The translations under genes and the position numbers were made by a program. Shown piece by piece: positions 41,737 through 50,422 of a stretch of 64,000 bases of DNA. The DNA is taken from positions 1-64,000 of the forward strand of contig DVFJ01000001.1 in the NCBI GenBank assembly GCA_018713325.1, written 5' to 3'. The stretch is from Candidatus Onthenecus intestinigallinarum. Its GTDB lineage: Bacteria > Bacillota > Clostridia > Christensenellales > Aristaeellaceae. Numbering within the stretch: the first letter of the stretch is position 1; each line of letters starts with the position of its first letter. Under the pieces are notes generated by a model. It ran no database searches, was not told where the DNA came from, and worked only from the letters and a program-made list of their open reading frames with translations.

Positions 41737-42581
41737 AAAAGATGGGCCTGGGCCGCGGCCTGGACGCGCTGCTGCCCGAAATCGAGGAGACCGAGCCCGA
41801 AAACGCGGTGCGCGAGATCCCCATCGGCGACATCGACCCCAACCGCGAACAGCCGCGCAAACGCTTCGACGAGGAATCCCTGCGCCAACTGGCCGCGTCC
41901 ATCCAGCACTCGGGCGTCATCCAGCCGATCATCGTCTACCCGCAGGGCGGGCGCTATGTCATCGTCGCGGGCGAGCGGCGCTATCGCGCCTCGCGCCTGG
42001 CCGGCCTTGCGACGATCCCCGCGATCGTGCGCAGCTACGACCGCGTCAAGCAGATGGAGGTCGCGCTGCTGGAGAACATCCAGCGCGAGGACCTCAACCC
42101 CGTGGAGGAGGCGCAGGCCATCCGCCGCCTGATGGACGAGTGCGGCCTGACGCAGGAGGCCGTCTCCGCGCAGCTGGGCCGCAGCCGGCCCGCGGTGGCC
42201 AACCTGCTGCGCATCCTCTCCCTGCCCAAGGGCATGCAGGACAAGGTGATCTCCGGCGAACTGTCCGCAGGGCACGCGCGCGTGCTTGCGGGCGTGGAGG
42301 ACCCGCAGCGCCGGCAGCGCCTGTTCGAGCAGACGCTCGCGGCCGGCTGGTCGGTGCGCCAGCTGGAGCAGGCCGCGCAGAAGGCGCCCGAGAAGAAGCG
42401 GCGCGAGACGCCGCTGCCGGTCGAACTCAGCGAGCTGGAGGAGGACATCCGCCGCGCGCTGGGCGTGCGCGCGACCGTCTCGGGCACGATGAAGAAGGGC
42501 CGCGTCGTGCTGCAATACTACTCGCAGGACGAGCTGGAGGCGCTCTACGAGGCCGTACAGCGGCTGCGCGGTGGGGAATGA
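41733..42581 (+). CDS. parB: ParB/Spo0J partition protein
   Basis: A 282-residue ParB. The N-terminal CTPase domain has [31 protein letters not shown] and GERRYRAS, the last being the CTP-phosphate box, then [14 protein letters not shown]. The helix-turn-helix [24 protein letters not shown] binds parS; the C-terminal dimerisation domain follows a KAPEKKRRE linker. Overlap with parA (ATGA) means coupled translation. No parS palindrome was noticed inside the window. Confidence 0.96.
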   Translation: MKKMGLGRGLDALLPEIEETEPENAVREIPIGDIDPNREQPRKRFDEESLRQLAASIQHSGVIQPIIVYPQGGRYVIVAGERRYRASRLAGLATIPAIVRSYDRVKQMEVALLENIQREDLNPVEEAQAIRRLMDECGLTQEAVSAQLGRSRPAVANLLRILSLPKGMQDKVISGELSAGHARVLAGVEDPQRRQRLFEQTLAAGWSVRQLEQAAQKAPEKKRRETPLPVELSELEEDIRRALGVRATVSGTMKKGRVVLQYYSQDELEALYEAVQRLRGGE

Positions 42582-42601
42582 ACCGCCAGGGAATGGGAAA
42601 C

Positions 42602-42634
42602 AAAAAGTCCGAAGCTATGCGCTTCGGACTTTTT
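42602..42634. terminator. Bidirectional terminator after parB
   Basis: AAAAAGTCCGAAGC-TATGC-GCTTCGGACTTTTT serves parB and, from the other side, the convergent amidohydrolase. Confidence 0.92.
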
Positions 42635-42680
42635 ACATTGAAGATGGCAATATCGAGGTATCGAGTTTTTTGCCACGCCC

Positions 42681-44030
42681 TCAGAAGCGTAGGGTGCGTC
42701 CGGCGGTGCGGCAGCGGATGCAGCCGTGACTGAGCGCGCGCACGCCGCCGATGAATACGTGGTCGATGCCCTCGGGCGAGGCGTTGGGGCGTCCCAGACC
42801 GACGAACGTCGCGCGGTCGCGGATCGTCTGCGGGTCAAACACCACGAGGTCTGCGGCCGCGCCGACCTCCATGCGGCCCACGCCGGGCAGGCCGATCGTC
42901 TGCGCGGGCAGGAGCGTCGCGCGGAAGATGGCCTCCTCCCACGTCAGGTCGCCGCGCTCGACGACCATCTTGCGCAGATAGCGCGGGAAGCTGCCCGCGA
43001 TCTGCGGGTGGCCCTCGCCGGGCCGGTATGCGCCCGCATCGGTCGAGGGCATGGCCAGCGGATGGCGCAGGATGCGGTAGATTGCCTCCTCGTCGCCCGT
43101 GAAGACGATGGCCGAGTCGTCCGCGTGCTCGCGGCGTACGTGCTCATACAGCGCCTCGTCCAGCACCTGGCCGCGATGCTCGCCCGTGGCCATGCGGATG
43201 TGCCACAGCTCGATGTTGTTGTCCTCCATGATGTCGCGGTCAAACAGCGCCGTGCTGATGCCCGTCGCCCAGTCGGTATACATGCCGCTGTCCATGCGGA
43301 TGTCCAGCCCCGCGCGTCGCGCGCAGTCGACCAGCGCCATGGCCTCGTCCTCCACGCCCACGCCGTACTGATAGACGAAGTGCGAGATCAGCATGCGCGC
43401 GCCCGTCGCCCGCGCGATGGAGACGGCCTCCACCAGCGAGTACAGGTCGGTCTGCGTGCGCATGTGCGTGTCGATGGACACCACGCGCCCGCGCGCGGCC
43501 GCGATCTGGCACAGGGGCAGCACCTCGTCCATGGAGCTGCCCGGCGCATAGCCCAGCCCCAGCGACAGACCGCATGCGCCCGCGTCGAACGCCCGCTCCA
43601 GCAGCGCGCACATGCGCTCGATCTGCTCGGGCGACGCCGGCGTGCGCGTATCGGTCAGGCCCACCAGGTTGCGCAGCGTGCCCGAGTGGCCGACCATCTC
43701 CGCCTGACGGATGACATAGCCGCGCTCGTCCTCGCGGCGGAAGAACGCCTCCAGGTCGCAGGGGCTGAAGCCGCAGTTGCCGCCCACGGTCGTGGTAATG
43801 CCCTGGCGAAGCGACAGCTCGCCCGCGTAGGCGTCGCCGTCCAGGTGCCCGTGCACGTCGATGAAGCCCGGGCAGACGATGCGGCCCGTCGCGTCGATCA
43901 CCTCGCGCCCCAGCAACGGCCCGCGCGCAATGGCGGCGATTCTGCCATCCTGGATGCCCACGTCCAGCAGGCGGTTGCTCAGCGTACGCGGATCTACCAC
44001 GAAACCGCCGGAAATGACCGTATCAAACAT
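42681..44030 (-). CDS. N-acyl-D-amino-acid deacylase family amidohydrolase
   Basis: A 449-residue metal-dependent amidohydrolase of the D-aminoacylase/dihydroorotase-like type. It opens with a beta-sandwich strand set (FDTVISGGFVVDP, GIQDGRIAAIA), then the metal site CPGFIDVHGHLD with His-x-His, GNCGFSPCD, VGHSGTLR, and the late SFPRYLRKMVVERGDLTWEEAI followed by GRMEVGAAADLVVFDP. Family members free D-amino acids from N-acyl forms, but N-acyl-glutamate or other amide substrates are possible. GGAGG is six bases from the ATG. It lies between parAB and the polyamine transporter operon, on its own. Confidence 0.87.
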   Translation of the reverse strand: MFDTVISGGFVVDPRTLSNRLLDVGIQDGRIAAIARGPLLGREVIDATGRIVCPGFIDVHGHLDGDAYAGELSLRQGITTTVGGNCGFSPCDLEAFFRREDERGYVIRQAEMVGHSGTLRNLVGLTDTRTPASPEQIERMCALLERAFDAGACGLSLGLGYAPGSSMDEVLPLCQIAAARGRVVSIDTHMRTQTDLYSLVEAVSIARATGARMLISHFVYQYGVGVEDEAMALVDCARRAGLDIRMDSGMYTDWATGISTALFDRDIMEDNNIELWHIRMATGEHRGQVLDEALYEHVRREHADDSAIVFTGDEEAIYRILRHPLAMPSTDAGAYRPGEGHPQIAGSFPRYLRKMVVERGDLTWEEAIFRATLLPAQTIGLPGVGRMEVGAAADLVVFDPQTIRDRATFVGLGRPNASPEGIDHVFIGGVRALSHGCIRCRTAGRTLRF

Positions 44031-44140
44031 GCCGCACCTCCGTCCGGCGCGGGTGCTTTGCCGGGCGCGGGATGGGCCTGCGCCCGGCAAAGCATCCATG
44101 CGTGTACGTGCTCTATAATATGAGAAGAAAAGAGGAAAGG

Positions 44141-44172
44141 TGAAAAGCGGGGAGGCCGCGCGGCCTCCCCGC
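44141..44172 (-). terminator. Terminator of the potABCD operon
   Basis: A 26-base perfect palindrome (GCGGGGAGGCCGC and its complement) followed by TTTTCACC on the minus strand. Confidence 0.85.
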
Positions 44173-44181
44173 GATGGGCAA

Positions 44182-45228
44182 TCAGAACAGCAGCTTGAAC
44201 TCCGTCCAGATGTCCTGGAACTTGCTCTCGTCCGCGCCCAGGTTCATGACGTACTCGGCGTCGCCGAAGCGGTCATAGATGCCATTGAACACGGGGTTGT
44301 TCTTGTAGGCGTCGGAGAGGAACTCCTGCGCCGCCGCGTTGGGCGTGCAGTAGTACTGCCACTCGGCCGTCACGGCCGCCACCTGGCCGTCCAGCAGGTA
44401 GTTGAGGAAGGTGTGCGCGTTGTCCGGGTGCGGGGCGTTGGCCGGGATGAACGCGCCGTCGATGCCAAAGCCCAGGCCCTCCTTGGGCCAGACGACCTGC
44501 AGGTTCGGGTTGGCGTCCAGCGCCAGGGCGACGTAGGGCGTGAACGTGTAGGCCACGGAGATGTCGCCGGAGATCAGCGAGTTGTGCAGGTTCTCATACT
44601 CCAGCACGTGGATGTTCTCGCGCAGCGCGAAGAGCTTCTCCTTCGCCTGGGCGAGCACCGCGTCGTCCGTGGTGTTCATGGACTGGCCCATGGACAGCAG
44701 CACCATGCCGATGCTCACGCGCGCGTCGTCGATCAGGCCGATGGAGTCGGCCAGCGACGGATCCCACAGGTCCTCAAAGCCGTCGATCTCGATCTGCACC
44801 ATGTCGGGGTTGTACACGATCAGCGGAATGCCGCTCATGTAGGGCACGACGTACTCGTTGTCCGGGTCGAAGTACTGCGAGATGAAGCGCTCGTCCAGGT
44901 TGGCGAAGTTGGGCAGCTGCTCCTTGTCCAGCGGCAGCATCAGGCCCTCCAGGCGCGCAGTGTTCAGAATGTAGTCGCTGGCGATGACCAGGTCGTACTC
45001 CGAGGCGCCGTTTTCCTGCAGCTTTTTGAACATCTCATCGTTGGTGGAGAAGGGCGCGTAGTTGACCTTGATGCCGGTCTGCTGTTCAAAGGGCTGGATG
45101 ACGGAGGCGTAGTCGACATAGCCGTCCCAGGAGAAGATGTTGAGCACCTTCTCCTCTTCAGCGGACGACAGGAGCGGCAGCGCCGCCAGCATCGACAGCG
45201 CGAGCAGAACGGACAGCAGCTTCTTCAT
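44182..45228 (-). CDS. potD: Spermidine/putrescine-binding protein PotD
   Basis: A 348-residue periplasmic-type binding protein with signal peptide 1-23 ending SSA and no lipobox. LNIFSWDGYVDYASVIQPFEQQTGIKVNY, YDLVIASDYILNTA, and YTFTPYVALALDANPNLQVVWPKEG match PotD/PotF; acidic and aromatic residues of the polyamine cleft are present (SWDGY, Asp in DLVIASDY). It is last in a potABCD operon, behind AGAGGAG. It gives the transporter its substrate specificity for polyamines. Confidence 0.93.
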   Translation of the reverse strand: MKKLLSVLLALSMLAALPLLSSAEEEKVLNIFSWDGYVDYASVIQPFEQQTGIKVNYAPFSTNDEMFKKLQENGASEYDLVIASDYILNTARLEGLMLPLDKEQLPNFANLDERFISQYFDPDNEYVVPYMSGIPLIVYNPDMVQIEIDGFEDLWDPSLADSIGLIDDARVSIGMVLLSMGQSMNTTDDAVLAQAKEKLFALRENIHVLEYENLHNSLISGDISVAYTFTPYVALALDANPNLQVVWPKEGLGFGIDGAFIPANAPHPDNAHTFLNYLLDGQVAAVTAEWQYYCTPNAAAQEFLSDAYKNNPVFNGIYDRFGDAEYVMNLGADESKFQDIWTEFKLLF

Positions 45229-45266
45229 GGTTGGGGTTCTCCTCTCTCACTTGTTTTTTTGTATCA

Positions 45267-46097
45267 TCAGGCCCGGTCGGGCTGATTTCGGTTGGCCTGT
45301 TCGCGGTCGCGCGCCTGGCGGCGGCGCTGGCGCGCCTGCCACAGCTGCGCCAGGGAGACGAGCACGAACACCGCGCCCAGCAGCAGCGTGCACAGCGCGT
45401 TGATCTCCGGCGTGCCGCCGTTGCGCAGGCCCGTATAGACCTTCAGCGGCAGCGTGGTGGTCGTCGCGCCGGTGACGAAGAACGAGATGATCACATCGTC
45501 CAGCGACATGGCCAGCGCCAGCAGCATGCCCGAGGCGACGGCCGGGGCGACCAGCGGCAGCGTGATGTCCAGCAGCACGCGCCACGGGCCCGCGCCCAGA
45601 TCGCGCGCGGCCTCCTCGATGGCGGGATCCATGCCCACCAGGCGGCTGCTGACGTTGATGTACACGTAGGGCACGCAGAACGTCATGTGCGTGACCACGA
45701 GCGTGGGCATGCCCAGCGGAATGCCCACCGCCGAGAAGATGACCAGGTACGCCATGCCCAGGATGATCTCGGGGATCATCATCGGCAGGGTGGAGAGCGT
45801 CTCCAGCGCGCCCTGGCCGCGGAAGTGGCTTCGGGCCATGCCGATGGCGCCCAGCGTGCCGATCACGCCCGCCAGCGCCACCGACCACGCCGCCAGCACC
45901 AGGCTGTTCTTGAGCGCGTCGCCCATGAGCGAATTGGCGAGCAGGCGGTCGTACCACATCGTGGTGAAGCCCTGCCACGCGCCGATCGTGCGCCCCGCGT
46001 TGAACGAGTAGATCACGACCATCACAATGGGCAGGTACATCACCACCAGCAGGAGCGTCAGGTAGACGGGCGAGAAGATCTTGCGGCGCTTCTTCAT
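45267..46097 (-). CDS. potC: Polyamine ABC transporter permease PotC
   Basis: A 276-residue permease with six helices. YLPIVMVVIYSFNAGRTIGAWQGFTTMWYDRLLAN and the EAA loop EEAARDLGAGPWRVLLDITLPLVAP are typical of PotC; SLDDVIISFFVTGATTTTLPL is a hallmark. It starts one base after the potB stop, with GGGGGTG as ribosome site. Confidence 0.94.
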   Translation of the reverse strand: MKKRRKIFSPVYLTLLLVVMYLPIVMVVIYSFNAGRTIGAWQGFTTMWYDRLLANSLMGDALKNSLVLAAWSVALAGVIGTLGAIGMARSHFRGQGALETLSTLPMMIPEIILGMAYLVIFSAVGIPLGMPTLVVTHMTFCVPYVYINVSSRLVGMDPAIEEAARDLGAGPWRVLLDITLPLVAPAVASGMLLALAMSLDDVIISFFVTGATTTTLPLKVYTGLRNGGTPEINALCTLLLGAVFVLVSLAQLWQARQRRRQARDREQANRNQPDRA

Positions 46098-46098
46098 C

Positions 46099-46965
46099 TC
46101 AGAACACCCCCAGATCCTTGCCGCCGGAGCGGCGGTAGAGCCCGAAGATCAGCACCGTCACGGCCATGAGCAGCACCGACAGCGCCGCGCCGAACGGCCA
46201 GTCGCGGCTCTTGAGCAGCTGATCGCGGATCAGGTTGCCCACGAGCATCAGCGAGCCGCCCATCAGGTCGGACACGAAGAACAGCCCCAGCGACGGCACG
46301 AACACCAGCACGCACCCCGCCGAGATGCCCGGCAGCGTCAGCGGCAGCGTGACGGTCAGGAACGCATACCAGGGCTTGGCGCCCAGGTCGCGCGCGGCCT
46401 CCACGCACGACCAGTCCATCTTGTCCACCGCGCTGTGGCACGGCAGGATCATGAACGGGATCAGGCAGTAGACCATCGCCAGCAGCACCGAGCCGTAGCT
46501 GCCAACCATGCGCAGCGGCTGGTCGATCAGCCCCAGCGCCTGCAGCACCGCATTGACCGGCCCGTTGGCCTGCAGCAGGATCTTCCATCCGTACAGGCGC
46601 ACCAGCGCGTTCGTCCAGAAGGGCACGATCACCAGCAGCATCAGCAGCGCGCGCCAGCGCCGGTTCGCGCGGGCCATGCAGTAGCCGAAGGGATAGCCCA
46701 GCAGCAGCGCCAGCAGCGTCGTCCACAGCGCCAGCAGCATGGAGTTGAGGAACACCCGCGCATAGTTGGGATCGAGCAGGCGGCGGTAGTTCTCCGCCGT
46801 GAAGATCGCCTGAATGGTCGAGTTGTCGCCGCGCGTCATGAAGGAGATCACCAGCACGTAGCACAGCGGGATGGCCACGAACAGCACCGCGACCATCGCC
46901 ATGGGCACGATGAACAGGCGCGTGCCGCGGCCGCCCGCCATCTTCGCGCCCTTACCCCCGGACAT
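46099..46965 (-). CDS. potB: Polyamine ABC transporter permease PotB
   Basis: A 288-residue permease. LLVIVPFWTNALVRLYGWKILLQANGPVN is the PotB signature, and EAARDLGAKPWYAFLTVTLPLTLPG the EAA loop; FVPSLGLFFVSDLMGG is also characteristic. The ATG at 46965 follows GGGGGGT and overlaps the potA end by 14 bases; an alternative ATG lies 24 bases on, after the potA stop. Confidence 0.93.
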   Translation of the reverse strand: MSGGKGAKMAGGRGTRLFIVPMAMVAVLFVAIPLCYVLVISFMTRGDNSTIQAIFTAENYRRLLDPNYARVFLNSMLLALWTTLLALLLGYPFGYCMARANRRWRALLMLLVIVPFWTNALVRLYGWKILLQANGPVNAVLQALGLIDQPLRMVGSYGSVLLAMVYCLIPFMILPCHSAVDKMDWSCVEAARDLGAKPWYAFLTVTLPLTLPGISAGCVLVFVPSLGLFFVSDLMGGSLMLVGNLIRDQLLKSRDWPFGAALSVLLMAVTVLIFGLYRRSGGKDLGVF

Positions 46966-48043
46966 GGGACGCACCCCCCACCACGCTCGCCTGGGCAGGA
47001 TCCCAGTACAGGTACGCGCGCGAGCCCACGGCGGGCGCATCCTCCAGGCCGCCCGCGGCCACCGCCGCCACGTCCAGCCCGGAGGGCAGCGTCACGTGTG
47101 TCATCAGCGCGCCGGCCGCGTAGCGGTTGAGGTTGACCGTGCCGGCGAGCGTGAAGCCTTCCACCGGCGACGCGCTGGCGCGCATGCGCTCGTTGCGCAC
47201 GCACACCGTCGCCTCCTCGCCCGGGCGCAGCTCCCCGCGCGCGAGCGACACGCGCATCTGCCCGTCCGGACAGACGAGCGTGGCCATGCCGTCCACGGCC
47301 GATTCCACCTGCGCGTCCAGCAGCGTGCTCTGGCCGATGAACTGCGCCACGTAGCGCGTCGCCGGCCGCTCGAAGATGTCCTGCGGCGTGCCGATCTGCT
47401 CGAAGCGCCCGTTCCGCATCACTGCGATGCGGTCGGACATGCCCAGCGCCTCCTCCTGATCGTGTGTGATGTAGATGAACGTGATGCCCAGCTTCTCCTG
47501 CAGACGCTTGAGCTCCACCTGCATCTGACGGCGCAGCTGCAGGTCCAGCGCGCCCAAAGGCTCGTCCAGCAGCAGCAGCGCCGGGTTGCAGCACAGCGCC
47601 CGCGCGATGGCGATGCGCTGGCGCTGACCGCCCGACAGTTGCGAGGGCATGCGCTTGGCAAAGCCCTCCATCTGCACCAGGCGCAGCATTTGCGCCACGC
47701 GCTCGCGCGTCTCTTCCTTGGACACGCCGCGCACCCGCAGCCCGTAGGCCACGTTCTTTTCGACGTTCATGTGCGGGAACAGCGCGTAGTTCTGGAACAC
47801 CGTGTTCACATTGCGCCGCTCCGGCGAAAGGTCCGTCACGTCCTGCCCGTTGAGCACGACGCGCCCCGCGTCGGGCGTCTCCAGCCCTGCGATGATGCGC
47901 AGCGTCGTCGTCTTGCCGCAGCCGGAGGAGCCCAGCAGCGTCACAAACTCGCCTTTGCGCACGTCCAAGTCAATGCAGGCGAGCACGTCGCCCTCGCCGA
48001 ACGATTTCTCGATCCCCTTCAGGGACAGAATGACTTCCTCCAT
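46952..48043 (-). CDS. potA: Polyamine ABC transporter ATPase PotA
   Basis: A 363-residue ATPase. Walker A GSSGCGKTT, Q loop VFQNYALFPHM, signature QLSGGQRQR, Walker B LLLLDEPLGALD, H loop ITHDQEEAL, and a C-terminal TOBE-like regulatory domain from about 235. It energises PotBC. GAGGGAGA precedes the ATG at 48043. It is the first gene of the leftward potABCD operon, behind a TTGACA promoter. Confidence 0.95.
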   Translation of the reverse strand: MEEVILSLKGIEKSFGEGDVLACIDLDVRKGEFVTLLGSSGCGKTTTLRIIAGLETPDAGRVVLNGQDVTDLSPERRNVNTVFQNYALFPHMNVEKNVAYGLRVRGVSKEETRERVAQMLRLVQMEGFAKRMPSQLSGGQRQRIAIARALCCNPALLLLDEPLGALDLQLRRQMQVELKRLQEKLGITFIYITHDQEEALGMSDRIAVMRNGRFEQIGTPQDIFERPATRYVAQFIGQSTLLDAQVESAVDGMATLVCPDGQMRVSLARGELRPGEEATVCVRNERMRASASPVEGFTLAGTVNLNRYAAGALMTHVTLPSGLDVAAVAAGGLEDAPAVGSRAYLYWDPAQASVVGGASHVRG

Positions 48044-48130
48044 GGCGTCTCCCTCACCCGGGGAAGGCCCCTGCGCCTTCCCTTCCTTCGCAATTTCTGA
48101 GTAAATCCGTATGCTTTCGCAGGCGCGTTT

Positions 48131-48160
48131 AGTATAATCCATCCCAGGGTTTGCTGTCAA
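48131..48160 (-). promoter_or_regulatory. Promoter of potABCD
   Basis: Minus strand TTGACA-18 bp-TATACT, about 90 bases before potA. The rest of the divergent region (48161-48307) shows no clear rightward promoter. Confidence 0.78.
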
Positions 48161-48307
48161 TAGGATGTTTTGCGGGATTGTTTGCGGCGTTTAGAAATAC
48201 CGAACTTTTTGCCGAACGAGAAGAGGGACTCAAAAAAACGGGCTGAAAGCGTGGGAAACTGCATAGGATGGCGCCAAAGACGGGCTGTGCGGGAGGCGAG
48301 AGCGACG

Positions 48308-49390
48308 ATGGGAAGGCATGCCGTGCGCGTGCTGGCGGTGCTGACAGCGTTGGCGTTGGCGGCCGGGGCGCGGGAGCTGCTGACGGTGCGGGAGGCGCCG
48401 CCGCTGTACGAGGGCGGGACGCGCCGGGTGCTGCGGGTATGGCTGATCGAAACCTGGATGGGCTCCAGCGAGTGGGTGCTTTCGCAGGCGGCGGCGTTTG
48501 AGCAGGCGAACGACGGCGTGCACGTGCGCGTGCGGCGCGCGCTGGCACAGGAGTTGACGGCGGCGGACGCGGTGCTGCCGGATGTGCTGCTCTTCGAGCC
48601 GGGAGCGATCGATGCGCCGGCGGAGCTGCTCACGCCCGTGGCGGGGGAGACGGGCGTGCGCCCGGAAATCGAGGCGGCGGGCCGCTACCGGGACGTGCGC
48701 TACGCAGTGCCGGTGTGCATGGGCGGCTACCTGGCGCTTTGCAACGACGCGCTGTTCGCGGGCGCATGGACGGCGCAGGACCTGGCGGCCTCGCAGGGGG
48801 TGTTGCAGATCCCGCAGGACGGCGCGCGCTGCTATTCGGCGGCGGCGCTGTCGATGGGCGCGGCGTCGCAGGGGCTGCTGGGCGCGCTGCCGGACGGCGC
48901 GCTGGCCGCGGACGCGTTGGCGTGCACGCCGGAGAGGGCGTATCAGGACTTTGCGCAGGGGCGCGCGGCGGTGCTCGTGTGCACCCAGCGGGAGACGCGG
49001 CGCATGGCGGCGCTGCGGGAGGCGGGCAAGGGGTTCGCGTTTTCGGCGCTTGCGCCTGAGCGGGCGTATACGGATCTGCTGCTGCTGGGCGGGGTGGCGC
49101 GCGGCGCGCCGCAGGGGGCGCTGGGCAGCGCGTTCCTCTCGCAGCTGGTGGGCGCGCCCGCGCAGGCGCAGCTGGCGGCGCACGGGCTGTATCCGGTGAT
49201 CGCGGGGGACAACCCGTTTCCGCAGGCGACGGCGCCGCTGCTGCGCGCGGCGTTTGAACCGCTGCGCGACGCGTCGCTGCTGTGCGCGAATGCGTTCTCG
49301 TGGGCGGAGCAGGCGCCGCTGCTGTCGGCGCACGCGCGCGAGGGGCTCTTGCGAGGCGGCGCGGCGCTGGAGGACGCGGGCTTCTATTAG
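48308..49390 (+). CDS. Extracellular solute-binding-protein-like, orphan
   Basis: A 360-residue Ala/Arg-rich exported protein. The N-terminal helix (about 5-20) is a signal peptide or anchor. RVWLIETWMGSSEWVLSQAAAFEQANDGVHVRVRRA, LPDVLLFEPGAID and YAVPVCMGGYLALCNDALF follow the fold of bacterial solute-binding proteins. No permease gene follows; it is divergent from potABCD and upstream of murB. It may work with a distant transporter or be a receptor-like remnant. GGAGGCG lies ten bases before the ATG. Confidence 0.68.
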   Translation: MGRHAVRVLAVLTALALAAGARELLTVREAPPLYEGGTRRVLRVWLIETWMGSSEWVLSQAAAFEQANDGVHVRVRRALAQELTAADAVLPDVLLFEPGAIDAPAELLTPVAGETGVRPEIEAAGRYRDVRYAVPVCMGGYLALCNDALFAGAWTAQDLAASQGVLQIPQDGARCYSAAALSMGAASQGLLGALPDGALAADALACTPERAYQDFAQGRAAVLVCTQRETRRMAALREAGKGFAFSALAPERAYTDLLLLGGVARGAPQGALGSAFLSQLVGAPAQAQLAAHGLYPVIAGDNPFPQATAPLLRAAFEPLRDASLLCANAFSWAEQAPLLSAHAREGLLRGGAALEDAGFY

Positions 49391-49438
49391 AGGATTCCAC
49401 GCGCCGGACAGAAGAAAAAAGAAAATCTCCGGCCGGGC

Positions 49439-49467
49439 TTGTATCCGCCGCCCGGACAGGATACAAT
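49439..49467 (+). promoter_or_regulatory. Promoter of murB-rapZ-whiA-crh
   Basis: TTGTAT-17 bp-TACAAT, 39 bases before murB. Confidence 0.72.
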
Positions 49468-49506
49468 AAGTACATCCAAAACGTTTGACGTCCGGGGAGA
49501 GTGGGC

Positions 49507-50415
49507 ATGAACGACGTATACGCGGCGCTGGCGCGGACGATCCCGCCGCAGCGGCTTTTGAAGGATGCGCCGATGCGCGACCATACGACGATGCGCGTGG
49601 GCGGACCGGCGGACGTGCTGGCCGACGCCGCGGGCGAGGACGACGTGCGCGCCGTGCTGGCGGTCTGCCGCGCGTGCGGGGCAAAGCTGACGGTGATCGG
49701 CAACGGCTCCAACCTGCTGGTGCGCGACGGGGGCATCCGCGGCGTGGTGCTGCGCGTGGGCCGGCACATGGCGGACATCCGCGTGCAGGGCGAGCAGATC
49801 GAGGCGCAGGCCGGGGCGACGCTCAGCGCGCTGGCGCAGGCCGCGGCGCGCGCGAACCTGGCGGGCGTGGCGGCGCTCAGCGGCATTCCGGGCACGCTGG
49901 GCGGCGCGGCGGTGATGAACGCGGGCGCGTACGGCGGCGAGATGTCGCAGGTCGTGCAGGGCGTGTGCGCGCTGGACGGCGAGGGGCGCGACGTGTGCCT
50001 GGACGCGCAGGCGCTGGCCTATGGCTACCGGCGCAGCGCGCTGATGGGCGCGGGGCTGATCGTCACGCGCGTGCGCATGCGCCTGACGCCCGGCGACGGC
50101 GCGGCGCTGCTGGAGGAGATGGCGCAGCTGGCCCGGCGGCGGCGCGAGAAGCAGCCGCTGGACTGGCCCAGCGCGGGCTCGACGTTCAAGCGGCCGGCGC
50201 AGGGGTATGCGGCGCAGCTGATCGACGAGGCGGGCCTGCGCGGCCTGCGCGTGGGCGGCGCGCAGGTGTCGCAAAAGCACACGGGCTTCATCGTCAATGC
50301 GGGCGGCGCGACGGCCCGCGACGTGCTGGAGCTGATGGCGCGCATACAACAGGCGGTCTTTGAGCGCTCCGGCGTCCGGCTGGAGCCGGAGGTACGGATT
50401 CTGGGCGAGGAGTAA
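49507..50415 (+). CDS. murB: UDP-N-acetylenolpyruvoylglucosamine reductase MurB
   Basis: A 302-residue FAD enzyme that makes UDP-N-acetylmuramic acid with NADPH, in the cytoplasm. Type II MurB motifs: DHTTMRVGGPADVL, VIGNGSNLLVRDGGIRGVVLR, SGIPGTLGGAAVMNAGAYGGEM, the active region PSAGSTFKRP with the proton-donor Ser, and a final Glu in LEPEVRILGE. The ATG at 49507 is preferred to a GTG two codons earlier because of its spacing to GGGGAGA. It starts an operon with rapZ, whiA and crh. Confidence 0.96.
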   Translation: MNDVYAALARTIPPQRLLKDAPMRDHTTMRVGGPADVLADAAGEDDVRAVLAVCRACGAKLTVIGNGSNLLVRDGGIRGVVLRVGRHMADIRVQGEQIEAQAGATLSALAQAAARANLAGVAALSGIPGTLGGAAVMNAGAYGGEMSQVVQGVCALDGEGRDVCLDAQALAYGYRRSALMGAGLIVTRVRMRLTPGDGAALLEEMAQLARRRREKQPLDWPSAGSTFKRPAQGYAAQLIDEAGLRGLRVGGAQVSQKHTGFIVNAGGATARDVLELMARIQQAVFERSGVRLEPEVRILGEE

Positions 50416-50422
50416 GGCATAC

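Noticed and set aside
44114-44119. TATAAT on the plus strand upstream of the amidohydrolase
   Set aside because: It points toward the end of the convergent pot operon, with no gene in that direction and no -35; treated as chance.
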